Source: Panicum virgatum
Taxonomy: Eukaryota > Streptophyta > Magnoliopsida > Poales > Poaceae
DNA length: 64,000 bases
Assembly: GCF_016808335.1 (NCBI RefSeq)
Contig: NC_053150.1
Span: forward strand, 42,497,607 to 42,561,606
Direction of reading: 5' to 3'
Position numbers and translations under genes: made by a program. The notes below the pieces were generated by a model, which searched no databases, was not told the DNA's origin, and saw nothing but the letters and a program-made list of their open reading frames with translations. This document shows, piece after piece, positions 11,729 through 22,847 of the stretch; position 1 is the stretch's first letter; every line of letters begins with the position of its first letter.

Positions 11729-14700
11729 TGTAATACCCCAGTGTTAATCGCGACACTAATCGTGTGCTTAAACTGCTAATTATGGACTTAAGCTCATGTT
11801 AGCGTTAATCGAGTTCTCCCGGTAAATATCGTTTAGCCAAGTTCGACCCCATTTTTTTCTCAATGATCTGAGCTTCAAATCAATTTGCGCCCAAAACGAA
11901 AGTTGTAGATCTTGTTTTCCTCTACAACTATTATTTTGGCCAAATTTCATGTTCTCATATGAAATTCCTAGTTTTGGATGGTCAAAAGCAGCTTAAATTC
12001 TTTGAAATGGTCACTGTGCCGCCACGGTTCTGTCAGTGCATCGCTGGCCTCGACGTCGGAACCTCCACGCGTCGCCGTTCCGACGTCCGCGCCCCCACCT
12101 AAGGCTTCTACGACGTTCCAGTGGCCAACTCTAGTTTCCCCACCCCCTCTCCTTCGTCCTCGCGATCGAGCTGAGCCGAGCACCGAGCTGCCGTCGCCGG
12201 CGACCGCCCCGTCCGTTCCTCGCCGCTCCGCTCGATTTCGCTGCGCCCATTGCCGCACAACCTCTCCCTCCACCTCCTCCTACCCATCCCATGCCCGTTT
12301 GACCCGCTCCCTGGCCGAATCGGCCTCTCGACCGTCGGGTGCCATTGCTGCTCCGCGCCGGAGCTCCGCCCTCTCGTCAAACTTCTCTCTCCGGCCGTCC
12401 TCCGTCCAAATTGATTGCGCGGTGAGCTTCCTTGCGACCCACTCAAGCTCTCTGAGCTTTTCCCCCTTCGGTTCCGGCCTTGCCGCCGCCGGTTTGACGC
12501 CATGCTGCCGCGGGCACTCCGTGCGCCGCCGCCGCACGCCGCGTGCCACCCCTGTGCAAGCTTGCTCGCCATCGCCGCGTGCCCCGAGGCCGCGTGCCCT
12601 CCCTAACGCTGCGCCGCCGAGCCCCGCAACCGCCTCGCTCCGCCGCGGCCGGAACGGCCGGCCACCGCCAAAGCCGCATGCCGCCGCTGCCCTATCCTCG
12701 CAAGCCGCCGCCGCCGCCCCACGCGCCACTGACGCGCCCCCCTGCGCGGGCCGCGGGCGTGCGGGCCCCTGCGCATGGGCCGCTCGTGCCATCGCGCCGG
12801 CCGGCCGGTCCATCGCCGCCGCGCTCGCGCCGGCGCGCCGCCATGCGCGGCCGGGCAGAGCAGGCGAAGCTGGGGAGCACCCCTTCCCTTTGCTCTCTCT
12901 GTTCCAATGCCATGTGGGGCCCACAGGTCAGGGATTAAGGGTGGAGTTGTTTTCTTTTTGTTGATTTCGGCTGAAAGTTTGATAATTTGTAGAAAAATAC
13001 AGAAAAATCCTAAAAATGCAAACTAAATTTGGTTAGGTTTCTAAAATTGAGATCTTCAGAGGAAAAATACTTGTACCTATGAATTGTCACTTTTGCCTTG
13101 ATGAAAATTCAATTTGTGTTTAAGATAGTTTAATTATTGCCGATTGTTCCGTTGCCCTAAAATTTATGAAAAATTCAAAGTAGCTTACTCCTTGCATTTG
13201 TAATCCACTGTAAAAATTTCAGGTGCTGGTTTTGTGCACTTTTGTGTAGATCTATTTAAGTTCTGTTTACCTTGCTAGGGTTGTTTTAATGCTTTGTTAG
13301 CAGCAATAAATGTTGGAAATTTTCTGTGGCATGCTTTATTGTTATCCCGTTAAGCCGGTAATTTTTTTTGCTAGATCAGGTATGCAAGTTAGGTTTTTGC
13401 TTTTAATTTGCCCCTATCTATGCTCTTTTCTTTTATAACTGTTGTTAGTAAATTATTTTTATGCGTGTGTAACCTCAACAAAACAAGTTCTTGTCTTAAT
13501 CCGTGCTACCCTAAGCAAGTTAGTAGTTGTTGTTTTGAAGGAAACACTTCAGGCTAAAATAAATTGATTGAACTCTCATGTTGTAGCACCAAGCCGTTTT
13601 TGCCTATTGAGCTTGTCTGTCGTGTTTACTCGATAAATGATTGCCCAGTCAGGTCCTTCTTGTAATTGCATCACATCATGAGCACTAATGCAGCATGTGT
13701 TGTTTTCTTTATGTTTATGCACTCGCCTTGTTGCATATCATTTAGGTACGCTAGATGTACAATGTGTGGACGTGGAGCACGTGCTGACGGAACCGAACCA
13801 CAAGACTTTGTTGGGTGGACGCGTCCTGAAGAGTGAAGGACCCACTGGAGCAATCGAAGATCCGACTCAAGGTCGGAAGGGCCCAAGGCCTTGTTAATAC
13901 TAACACTAGCTTAGTGTTACTGCCCAGGCAAGCCCCGGAGCATAACCCCTAATTTGAGTATTCAATGTTTATTTAAGTATTTGTGCATTTACGTTTTTAG
14001 GAGTTGTATGGAACCCTAGTATGCATGTTTCTCCCTAGGTACCTATGAGTCTATACTAGTATACAGGTGTCGTTAGTATTGCCATGCTTAACTAGGATCC
14101 GGTAGAAGTTGAGTGATTGCTGTCACTCGCGAGCTATAGGTTTCTGTTACTTATGGCAATGTGGCTTGAGAATGAATCAATGAGGAAAGAGAAATAGAGA
14201 CCGGGCGGAGATGATTTTGGTTTTGGATATGGAATGGAGGGAAAGTAAGCCTCTGCCTGTGTCGATTGAGGACCGTACCGTTGTTGGCCCTGCTGACCGA
14301 GTTTGAACAGTACTAACCACATGCCAGAAGTAGGAGGTAGTCGAAACCGGTAAGCTAATTTCCTGATTTGCAACGATACTTTGAATCGCGACCTGCTACT
14401 CTGGGAGTGGGATGATGGCGGGTGTTGGAGTGTATGTTGCCTCCGGGTTCTCTGGGAGTTTGCTGTGAGGGGCCCTTCACCCGGGTTTTGGCAGGCGTGA
14501 TTCAGACGTCGGGGTAATGATGGGAACAGTTGACGCGTGTGGCCCGGCGTGGTTTGCATGTGTCGTGTGAGTTAGGTCCACCTTGCAAGGTTAAATCGGA
14601 TCGATTCACCGTCTCTCTCGGTTAAGAGAACCTTGGTCACTGCGTCACATCGTAGTAAAAGGTTGAAATGAGATTGGAAAGTTGAGATTATGAGTTATGA

Positions 14701-15313
14701 CTGTGGTACTCTAAAAAGATAATGTGATCAACCATGCGTGCTCTAGATATTCAGACAAACCTAGTTGGTATTTGTATGATAAATTTTGAGCTAAATATTG
14801 AAAGTAAGGATCCACTATTAGTAGCTTTTCAGCAAAACAAACCCAGAGCCAAAAGCCTGCATGCCTAGGAGTCGGCTAAGTATATACCATAGTCGGGTAA
14901 GCCTTGCTGAGTATTAGTATACTCAGGGTTTGTTGTCACCCTGTTTTCAGGTAACTACTGCTGGTTGTTGCTAACCAAGATTCACGTCGGTGGGCTCGAT
15001 GTGACATCCTCCCGACTTCGTAGGTCTCGTGGTTTTTCCAACTGAACTTCCTTTCTAAATTTCCGTTGCACCTTTAACTCTGATAACTTTTTTTTAAACT
15101 TAATTGTAATACTTTGCTTGGTAAACTTAATTTTGAGAACTTTAGTCTGTTCGTAATCATCTGTGCTCGTCTTCGTGCGAGACTTCCAGTGTTTTCGATC
15201 CTTAACCCAACAGGCTACCGGATTACACCGTTTTAAGTGCGCGGTGGCTTGGTTAATACTTAAAATGATAATTAGCGCACTTAAGCCGGTTTAATTTGGG
15301 CGGTTCTGCCACA
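11729..15313 (+). repeat. 3' LTR of H (3585 bp)
   Basis: It starts TGTAATACCCC directly after the purine tract and ends GGTTCTGCCACA, followed by the TTTAT duplication. It aligns with the 5' LTR along its whole length apart from the two gaps noted there. Confidence 0.9.
11978..12964 (+). other. GC-rich open frame within the H LTR, coding status doubtful
   Basis: A 328-codon frame lies in the GC-rich block of the 3' LTR; its counterpart in the 5' LTR (4753-5508) starts at the same ATG but stops at 251 codons. Composition is dominated by Arg, Pro, Ser and Ala, frames on the other strand are open as well, and no domain is visible. Both LTRs come from one template, so their similarity is not evidence of selection for a protein. 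It may be a captured GC-rich exon or simply biased DNA. Confidence 0.2.
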
Positions 15314-15673
15314 TTTATACAGAGCAACGAAATAGTCGGTGCCTCTGCGTTTCTTGTAATCTTCTTTGCTTCTTCGTGGGTCTTTTCTTCTATCTCCATT
15401 GCCATCTTTTGGACACCCTAAAATATGACTAACTCCACTTGTTGGTGTAATTTGGATGGCTTCTATTTGGATGACCATCATTTGGACGTTGACTATCATT
15501 TGGATATTGATCATTTGGATTTGTTGAGCATTTGGATGGCTTCCAAAACATCCTTGGGACCTAGAATACCTTCAAATATTCATCTAGACAAGATCATTAG
15601 TCCCAATGGCTATGTTGTCAATCGATCACCAAAATCACAAACAATGACCTAGGGTCATTTTCCTTACAGTCGC

Positions 15674-15965
15674 ATTATGGAATTGGCATAATCAACATGT
15701 AATCTAGAGAGTAGCACGTGAGTGTCTGGGTAACACTGTCCAATTGCTCAACACTAATGAAAAGGGATCTATACGTTTATCATGCTTCCTTGCCATCTGC
15801 ATTCCTGTGCGACGAGGTCCCAGCAAACCAGCCCCCGCATCACTCTCACCAGGGGGCGGCACTCCCAAACCCTAGCCGCTGCCGCCATAATCTCTAGCAC
15901 CACGCCTTGCCGCCGCCTGAGCACTTCACCGGAAGCCCGCATGAGGGCGGGGAGGGTGGCGGCGA
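15674..15965. other. Short host segment with captured-exon look
   Basis: Between S1 and S2 lies about 290 bp of DNA belonging to neither. Its right part (15780-15960) is GC-rich and includes AAACCCTAGCCGCTGCCGCC, the kind of sequence found at the start of many grass genes. The frame 15782-16021 runs into S2, so it is not an intact gene. No product is recognised. Confidence 0.35.
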
Positions 15966-16754
15966 GTGTACGATCGAGGATACCGACCAAAGGGGGGGAG
16001 GTGAATAGCGGTTTCAACTAAAAACATAACACTAAATAAATTTAATTAGTAACACAAGAGAGCTCATACTTTTAGTATTTCTACTCTATGTATGGGTTTG
16101 CAATCCTAGGGTGACAAGATATGATTCAATCTCTAGTAAAGAAATTGCTCAAAGTAAATTTCTTAAAAGTAAATGAGCAATAAAAATAACCGAAGATAAG
16201 AGACGAATTTTTCCCGTGGTGTCGATGACTTGCCGGTCACCCCTAATCTATGTTGAGGTGGATTCAAAGCTTTCAATTGCTTCTCTACCAAGAGTCCACT
16301 TGGTGTATAAGCCAACATGGAATCAATGAACCACTCCAAACCTCCCTTTCCACTAGAGTTGATTTTCACCACTCCGGCGAGGCAAGCACAAGAACTTCTC
16401 ACAACAACAACAACCGGGGCTCCTTCACAATCACCTTTGAAGGCCTCAACGGTTTCCCTCCTCCAAGCCATCTAGGAGGCGAAAACCTCCAAAAGTAACA
16501 AGTCAATGACACTTGTTTGAAGAATCCCTAGTGCCACAAAGCATAAACAATGGATGCAATGTGCTAGGTTTCTCTCTTTCTCACAAAGAATGCAATCCCT
16601 AAGAAAAGTCAGTGAGAGAGAATGTGTGGGAAGCTCTAAAGTGTTTCTCAACTGAGTCAAATGGCCAAGAGAGCTCTTCCACGGTTGTGGGTTGGCTATT
16701 TATAGAGAAGGCTCCAAAAACCAACTGTTATGTTCAAAACCCGTGCTCACAGCG
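15966..16754. mobile_element. S2: 5' part of an LTR related in style to S1
   Basis: A GGGGGGGAGGTGAATAGCGG run near 15991 matches the LTR start signature seen in S1, followed by AT-rich then GC-balanced LTR-like sequence with no coding motif. The exact start is uncertain; TGTACGATCG at 15966 is the best candidate. The right side is cut by the A1 LTR at 16755. The small frames here (16163-16471 minus, 16250-16498 plus) show no domain. Confidence 0.5.
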
Positions 16755-18215
16755 TGTTGACAGTCCTTAAGTGCTAAATATTCCCGTCAACATCTCAAGG
16801 AAATACTACTTTACTATCACAATTTGTTTAGTATGACTTGATTCCACTTGTATTTTATCTTTGCATGATTTCAGAAACTCAGGGTGATAATTGAGAGAAA
16901 AGTGCATAAAAAAATAAAGAATATTTTGTCCTGGAAATGCCCAAGTTGGTAGAAAGGCACGCAATACAAGACTAACAGAAGCTACCGTCAGCATAAAAGT
17001 AAATGGGCCTGCACCAAAGCCCACCATGCAAAGGCGGTTGTATGGCGGTTCCTTAGGTCGGTGGTGCTAACTACCATATTTGAGGCCCCTCGAACCGACC
17101 TTGGAGGCCTATATAAACAGAGGCAGACCCCCCTATTCCATTCATTCTAGTTGGGATCAGAAAACAGACAAGCCAGAAACCTTTCTAGTTTTCATTAGCT
17201 CCAGTTTTAGGATTAGAGGAGCCAAGTCTAGTTCATCAACTTGATCAAGTTGTTCTTCAAGATCATCATTGATCTTGGGTAATAACTTTGTATCCTTTTT
17301 GTCAGATCTTCATCAATTCTTCAGAGATGCTATATGAAGTTTGTGCTATATTTATAGTATCTTTCTTCATATCTTATGCTTTCATGAGTTATTTCTACTC
17401 TATGCCTAGATCAGCTATCTGTGCTATTATAATGCTCTAGAGTGCTTTATGCTTGATTCTAGTCCTTAGCTTGTCCATCCGTAGGGTGGGAGTCACCGGT
17501 GGGATTAGAACAGTTTTTCGGTATGCAGGTGTGGTGCCTAGATATAAGAATTCCTTCAGATATATCCGATTTCTACCAGATTTGTGGGGTAGACATAGGT
17601 GTGACAGACTTGTTTGTCCGGCTTATTTATAAGTTTTGTGCAATCCTCCCTACTAGACTTTGGAGTAGGAGTTTTATAGATACTTGGGCCATGGAGTTGG
17701 ACTGAGTATTCTCCCTTTATGATAGGCTTTTAAACTTTGGTTTAACTGTATGATTGACTTGACCCTTCCTAATTTGATAAGTTCTAAGGACATTCTTTTA
17801 GACTTGCTCCGATGACAATCTTAGTTCTAGTTTATGCTTTTATGAGGTGGCTTTGTTTTTGTTTATCTTTTATCACTACCTTATGATTATCATTATCTTT
17901 ATCTTTATCTTGTGACAACTCACCCCTATTATTATGAGCAGTTGACTATGACCTATGAGTTGGATAATTAGTTTTGTAGATGAAAGTCTTATGATTTATG
18001 CAGTGTTCCCATGGGATAAAAATTAGTAACGATAACCTGGTTTACTCCCGGTTGAAATGCTACAATGGTATATCTGTGCGCTTGCGGATAAATATTTGTC
18101 GCCATAATAATATTCTTAGCAAGCTTTATCATACCATGATTGCTTCCTAGTGTCATTTTCTAAGTATTGTGTGCGCCCATGAGTAACTTAGTGGCGATGC
18201 TAAGAAATATCAACA
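16755..18215 (+). repeat. A1: 5' LTR of an Athila-type gypsy element (1461 bp)
   Basis: It starts TGTTGACAGTCC and ends ATATCAACA, eight bases before a perfect tRNA-Asp primer site. The start contains an inverted repeat (TGTTGACRG ... CCGTCAACA, 16755-16793). A TATA box TATATAAA lies at 17110-17117, and two palindromes follow at 17237-17252 and 17258-17277. Related LTRs begin at 19043 and 63030 and, on the minus strand, span 48211-49930. The five bases before it (CAGCG) would be the target duplication; the other copy is outside the window. Confidence 0.88.
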
Positions 18216-18223
18216 AGAATTTC

Positions 18224-18241
18224 TGGCGCCGTTGCCGGGGA
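18224..18241 (+). other. Primer binding site of A1 (tRNA-Asp)
   Basis: TGGCGCCGTTGCCGGGGA is the exact complement of the 3' end of plant tRNA-Asp, the primer of Athila-group elements. It sits eight bases from the LTR end, the same spacing as in A2, E and B. Confidence 0.92.
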
Positions 18242-18370
18242 ACACTTAAAAAATTATATTACTAGATTGATTTACGAAATTATCCAAGGAGTGAGTCAAC
18301 TGTTCATTATAAAAGGCTAATGTTACTCTTTATGTTTTTCTCTTATTTTTGGTGAAAAACAGGGTAGTGC

Positions 18371-19042
18371 ATGACTGGTTTCTCTCTGCCAGAAAACTTT
18401 GGCGCAGATCCTGAAAGGCTTTTAAGGAAAGCTCGTGCTCTCAAGACCGTATTTCCTTCAACTCCCGTTCCACCGGAAGAAGAACCGGTCTCTAAAGTAC
18501 CTATTTTAATGGCTGAGAAGTCTCTTCGTGAATATTCTGTTCCCACCACTAAAAATGTGATCCTTGGACCACAAGAAAATATTGGAAATGTGGGATTCGA
18601 GCTAAAGACCAGCCTTATTAATATGGTGCAGGCAAGTCCTTTCCGCGGACTGCCACATGAGGATGCCAACGCACATCTATAGTGTTTTCTCAACCTTTAT
18701 GCAACCATAGTCATCAAGAACGTACCCCAAGATACTATTTGTCTCCGTCTGTTTCTTTTCTCTCTTCTGGGAAAGGTGCAACAATGGTTCTACAAGGGAC
18801 GAGAAGCTGTTGACACATGGCCAAAATGTGCCTCTGCATTCTTCGCCAAATACTTCCCTCTGGGTAAGACTAACGCCCTTAGAGGTAAAATTTCTAGTTT
18901 CTAGCAGACAGGATGGAAGACGATTCCTGAAGCTTCGGAGAGGCTCCAACAATATATTTCAGCCTATCCTCATCATGGAATGGACGACTGGCTCGTCCTA
19001 CAATGCTTCTACAATGGACTCTTGTCTTCATCAATAGCCCAC
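18371..19042 (+). pseudogene. gag: A1 gag, 5' part, truncated by A2
   Basis: The frame starts at ATG 18371 and gives a 103-residue Gag N-terminus, then an in-frame TAG at about 18680-18682. The next part continues in the same frame with the Retrotrans_gag core (a Phe-rich LFLFS-like segment, a WFY-type segment and a KYFPLGK segment), and a second stop lies near 18903. The sequence breaks off at 19042, where the A2 LTR begins. Gag would form the virus-like particle. The zinc knuckle and all of pol are missing. The homologous gag of A2 gives the comparison. Confidence 0.8.
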
Positions 19043-20599
19043 TGTTGACAGTCCTTAAGTACCAAATATTTCCGTCAACATCTCAAGAAAAATACTACTT
19101 TACTATCATAATCTGTTTAGTATGACTTGGTTCCACTTGTATTTTGTCTTTATAAGATATAACGGAGCTCAGAGTGATAATTGAGAAAAAGGAGAAGGAA
19201 AAGAATAAAGAATATTCCATTCAGGGAATGCCCCAAGGTTGATGAAAGGCCTGCAAAATAAGACCAACAGAAGAGATCGTCAACATAGAAGTACATGGGC
19301 CTGCACCTAAGCCCACCACGCAAAGGTGGTGGACGAGAGGCGGCACCCATGGGCCAATCGGGCCCATGGACTGACCGGCTCCCAAGGAGCACCGTAGGCG
19401 CCAAATTTTCTCAAGGCGGTTGTATGGTGGTTCCTTAGGTCGGTTATGCTAGCTACCATATTTAGAACCCCCGAACTAACCTAGTAGGCCTATATAAGCA
19501 TGGGTACACCCCTGTTCCAAATCATTATTGATTATTGATTCATCCCAGACAGATCCACCTCTCTAGCTCTCATTGTACTCTAGTTCTAGATTAGAGGAGC
19601 CAAGTCTTGTTCATCAACTTGATCAAGTTGTGCTTCAAGATCATCAATGATCTTGGGTAATGGCTTTGTATCATTTTTGTCAGATCTTTATCAATTCCTC
19701 AGAGATGTTATATGAAGTTTGTGCTATATTTATAGTATCTTTCTTCATACTTTATGATTTCATGAGTCATATTTGCTCTATGCTTAGATTAGCCATCTAT
19801 GCTATTATAATGTTCTGGAGTGCTTCATGCTTAATTCTAGTCCTTAGCTTGACCATCCGTAGGGTGGGAGTCACCGGTGGGATTAGAATAGTTTTCCGGT
19901 ATGCAGGCGTGGTGCCTGGATATAAGATTTCCTTCAGATATATCCAATATCTACTAGATCTGCGAGGTAGACGACAAGTTGTGACAGACTTGTTCGTTCG
20001 GCTTATTTATAAGTTTTGCACAATCCTCCCTGCTAGACTTTGGAGTAGAAGTTTTGATAATACTTGGGGCCTTGGAGTTGGACTGGGTATTCTCCCTTTA
20101 TAGTAGGCTTTAAACTATGGTTTAACCATATGATTGACTTGACCTTTTTCTTATTTGATTAGTTGTAAGGACATTTTACACTTACTCCAATGACAATCTT
20201 AGGCTTTACTTTATTATTTTATGAGGCGATTATTCTAATTCGAGTCTTGATCAATTATCTTATCTTTGTTAGCCATGATTATCTTGTGACAACTTATTAT
20301 CATTATTATTGCACAAAGTAGAGTTGACTATGATCTATGAGTTGGATAATTAGTTATGTAGATGAAGGACTTAAAGTTTTTACTTGTTCCCATGGGACAA
20401 AATAAATAACGATAACCTGGTTTACTCCCGGTTGTAATGCTACAATGGTGTATCTATGCGCTTGCGGATAAATATTTTTGTCGCCGTTATATTTTTAGCA
20501 AGTTATATCATACCATGATTGCTTCTTAGTATTATTTCTAAGTCTTATGCCTGATGGTGCCCATGAGTAATTTAGAGATGGTGTTAAGAAGTGTCAACA
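19043..20599 (+). repeat. A2: 5' LTR of a second Athila-type element (1557 bp)
   Basis: It starts TGTTGACAGTCC and ends GTGTCAACA. It is clearly the same family as the A1 LTR. TATA box TATATAAG is at 19491-19498, and the CAACTTGATCAAGTTG palindrome is at 19615-19630. Upstream of the TATA, 19351-19380 carries a CAATCGGGCCC ... GACCGG motif, also present in the internal promoter of C. It interrupts A1 gag; the right-hand junction of that insertion is not in the window. Confidence 0.87.
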
Positions 20600-20607
20600 A
20601 GCACTTA

Positions 20608-20625
20608 TGGCACCGTTGCTGGGGA
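20608..20625 (+). other. Degenerate primer binding site of A2
   Basis: TGGCACCGTTGCTGGGGA differs at two positions (both transitions) from the perfect tRNA-Asp site in A1. Spacing from the LTR end is again eight bases. Confidence 0.85.
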
Positions 20626-20756
20626 ACATGTTTAAAAGGCTATAACACTAGATGCATATACGAAATTATCCAAGGAGTGAGTCAACTACTCTGTGCAATA
20701 GGCTAACGTCACTCTTGTGTTTTCTTTCATATTTTTGGTGAAAAAATAGATAGTGT

Positions 20757-20956
20757 ATGACTGGTTTCTCTCTGCTGGAAAACTTCAACATAGATCCTGA
20801 AAGGCTTTTAAGGAAAACTCGTGCTTGCAAAGCCGTAATTCCTTCAGCTCCCGTTCCACAAGAAGAAGAAGAAACAGTTTCCAAAGCACCGATCCAAATG
20901 GCTATGCCTGAGAAGTCTCTTCGTGAATACACCGTTCCCACCACTGACAATGTTGT
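20757..20956 (+). pseudogene. gag: A2 gag, first segment, interrupted by E
   Basis: It opens with the same start and N-terminal motif as A1 gag (MTGFSL...). It is broken after about 66 codons by insertion of E. The gag resumes at 42494, and the broken ends carry GTTGT (20952-20956) and ATTGT (42494-42498), a target duplication with one mismatch. Confidence 0.85.
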
Positions 20957-21828
20957 TGTTAACGGTCCTTAACTACCATATTAACCGTAAACATTTACCG
21001 GAAACAACCACCAAACTTAGTGATAGGAGCTTATGACTAATTATTTCCACAAGTTTTGGTGAATTGTTGATTTCAGGAGACCACACCTACAAATGGAGAG
21101 AATGCCCATTCAAGATCCCAAGAAATACCTCTCCAGGAATCCGCAGAAAACCAGACGATAGCTAAAGGCCCGCAAACCAAAGGAAAACCGACATAACTTG
21201 GCGCGTCACAGCAATATCCGAGCCAAGAACCCCCAAAAGGAGTCCACCCGCCGAAGATGGGCCAGAAAGGCCCCAGTAGGGGACCGACCAATCCCTTGGG
21301 CTGGCCGGCCCACCACTGAGCCCAATCGGGCACCGACTTTACGAGGCGGTTGTTAGTCGGTTCCCAAAGGCGGTTGTGTGCGCAATGCAATAAATAAACG
21401 CCTGGAACCGACCTTGGAGGCCTATATAAGCGACCCAGACCCCCCTCCTTCAGATCATTTAGCTTTGGATCAACTCAGATACACCTGGCAAGGGGAGAAG
21501 GGATGTAGAGGGTTTCATAGAATTAGATTAGGGAGTGTGATCAGAAGAGAGGTTAGAAGAGGATTATAAGACAATTAGAGAGAGATTAGAGATTAGAAGA
21601 AGATCTATCTTACACACACAAAGGTGAACTTATCTTAGATCTTATCTTTAGATTGAAACACACTCCCTATACAAATCTCTTCCCTTGATCAAGGTATTCT
21701 AGTTAGAAGACATTTATACCTCCGTTCCCTGTGGAAAATACGATACCCTGAATACTCACGGGTGAAGTGCTACAACGGTATTTCTGTGCGCTTGCGAATT
21801 ATTCTATAAGAGTTAAGAAACACCAACA
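20957..21828 (+). repeat. 5' LTR of E (872 bp)
   Basis: It starts TGTTAACGGTCC and ends AACACCAACA, eight bases before the primer site. TATA box TATATAAG is at 21423-21430. The start again forms an inverted repeat (TGTTAACGG ... CCGTAAACA). It is much shorter than the A1/A2 LTRs and only partly similar to them, so it belongs to a different subfamily. Confidence 0.88.
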
Positions 21829-21836
21829 AGCATTTC

Positions 21837-21854
21837 TGGCGCCGTTGTCGGGGA
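21837..21854 (+). other. Primer binding site of E (tRNA-Asp)
   Basis: TGGCGCCGTTGTCGGGGA has one transition from the perfect tRNA-Asp complement seen in A1. Confidence 0.9.
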
Positions 21855-22012
21855 ATGGTTGCTATAATTATCTTCGAACATAGTTTGCCTATGTATCTTC
21901 TTACCTTTTTCTTCTACCTTTACCCCTGCTACCCCGAAAGGTTATCCTTGTACACACCTTTCATTATCTTTTCAATTTTATTCTACCTTCACCCCCGCTA
22001 CCTTTAGTCACC

Positions 22013-22847
22013 ATGGAGCCTGATTCCATTAGAAAATTCTCAGCTCCTAAGGCCGAGCTCTTAGAGCCGCCACAATCATCCAAGCCCATCACAGCTTCTA
22101 GCTTTGAGCTCCGGCCTGGCTTCATTGCCATGGTTCGGGAACAACCCTTCTCTAGTTTTGATGACAAAAACCCTTACCCATCACCTGCGAGAATTTGAGA
22201 AGTTGTGTTCATGCCTAGTACTTGCTGGCATGGCATATGAAACCTTGAGGTGGAAATTGTTCCCTTTCTCCCTTAGGGAGAGAGCGGAGCAATGCTACAC
22301 CCACAAGAGAGGGACGGTAAATGGAGATTGGGAACAATTGCGGGAGAGATTCTGCGTTGCATTCTTCCCTATTTCTCATATTGCCTCCCTACGAGCAGAA
22401 ATTCTCAATTTTCAACACCTAGAGAAGGAGGCCATAGGTGCAGCATGGGACAGATTTTTACGTCTAGCACGAACTGGACCTGACTTGTCTATACCCAACC
22501 ACGCGTTGTTACAACACTTCTGGTTGGGGCTTAACAAGGAAACTGCCCTGTTTTTGGACACCACTGTTGGAGGTTCTTTTATGCACAAAACCACATCCGA
22601 AGGAGAAGCCCTCTTAGATCGTATCTTAGAGAACACCTTCTTCACAAGAGGCCTTCTAGTAGATGATTCATCAGTCATAGAGGAAGTCCCGCAGGTTGAG
22701 TCCGCACCACTGTTGATAGATCAACTAGACACAACTTCCGAGTCTTCCCCCAAACCATTGACTCATGAGGAAGAAGAAATTCAACATCTAGAGTCCTCCT
22801 CTGACTTCGAGGATAATATAGTTCAAGATTTTGGAAACACCTCGTAG
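22013..22847 (+). pseudogene. gag: E gag
   Basis: ATG 22013 follows a CCACC-like context. The first frame runs to about 22198; from about 22104 a second frame carries the rest, so one frameshift is present near 22180. The second frame holds the Retrotrans_gag core: LKL-like helix, RWKLFPFSL, a WEQLRERFC segment, then IPNHALLQHFW and an acidic tail. It stops at TAG 22845-22847, but the same frame continues open, so this stop is probably a mutation. A minus-strand relative with the same motifs lies in M (38490-39315). No CCHC knuckle is visible in this part. Confidence 0.85.

Larger units (their letters stand above)
4532..15313 (+). mobile_element. H: LARD-like non-autonomous LTR retrotransposon
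   Basis: A complete element inserted in S1 with a perfect TTTAT duplication (4527-4531 and 15314-15318). The LTRs are 3505 and 3585 bp (TGTAAYACCCC...TGCCACA). The 3692-bp interior has a perfect initiator-Met primer site and a weak purine tract but no gag, protease, RT, RNase H or integrase motif. Long LTRs with a roughly 3.5-kb non-coding structured interior are the definition of LARDs, which are mobilised by proteins from autonomous gypsy relatives. The LTRs differ by scattered substitutions and two larger gaps, so the insertion is not very recent but is younger than S1. Confidence 0.9.
3205..15668. mobile_element. S1: solo LTR, interrupted by element H
   Basis: The ends are TGAAGGGACC at 3205 and TTTTCCTTACA at 15668, flanked by a perfect 5-bp duplication GTCGC (3200-3204 and 15669-15673). 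With H and one TTTAT copy removed, about 1.68 kb remains. There is no primer binding site or coding interior, so this is a solo LTR left by LTR-LTR recombination. The start carries the GGGGGGTGAATTAGG run typical of a large grass LTR family, and the 3' part holds a segment near 15620 (ATCGATCACCAAAATCACAA) also typical of it. A TATA-like TATTTAAAG lies at about 4000-4008, just before the dyad array at 4064-4523. Confidence 0.85.

Noticed and set aside
18224..18241. tRNA-like sequence as a tRNA gene
   Set aside because: Only 18 bases complementary to the tRNA 3' end are present beside an LTR, which is a primer site; no cloverleaf is present there or at the other primer sites.
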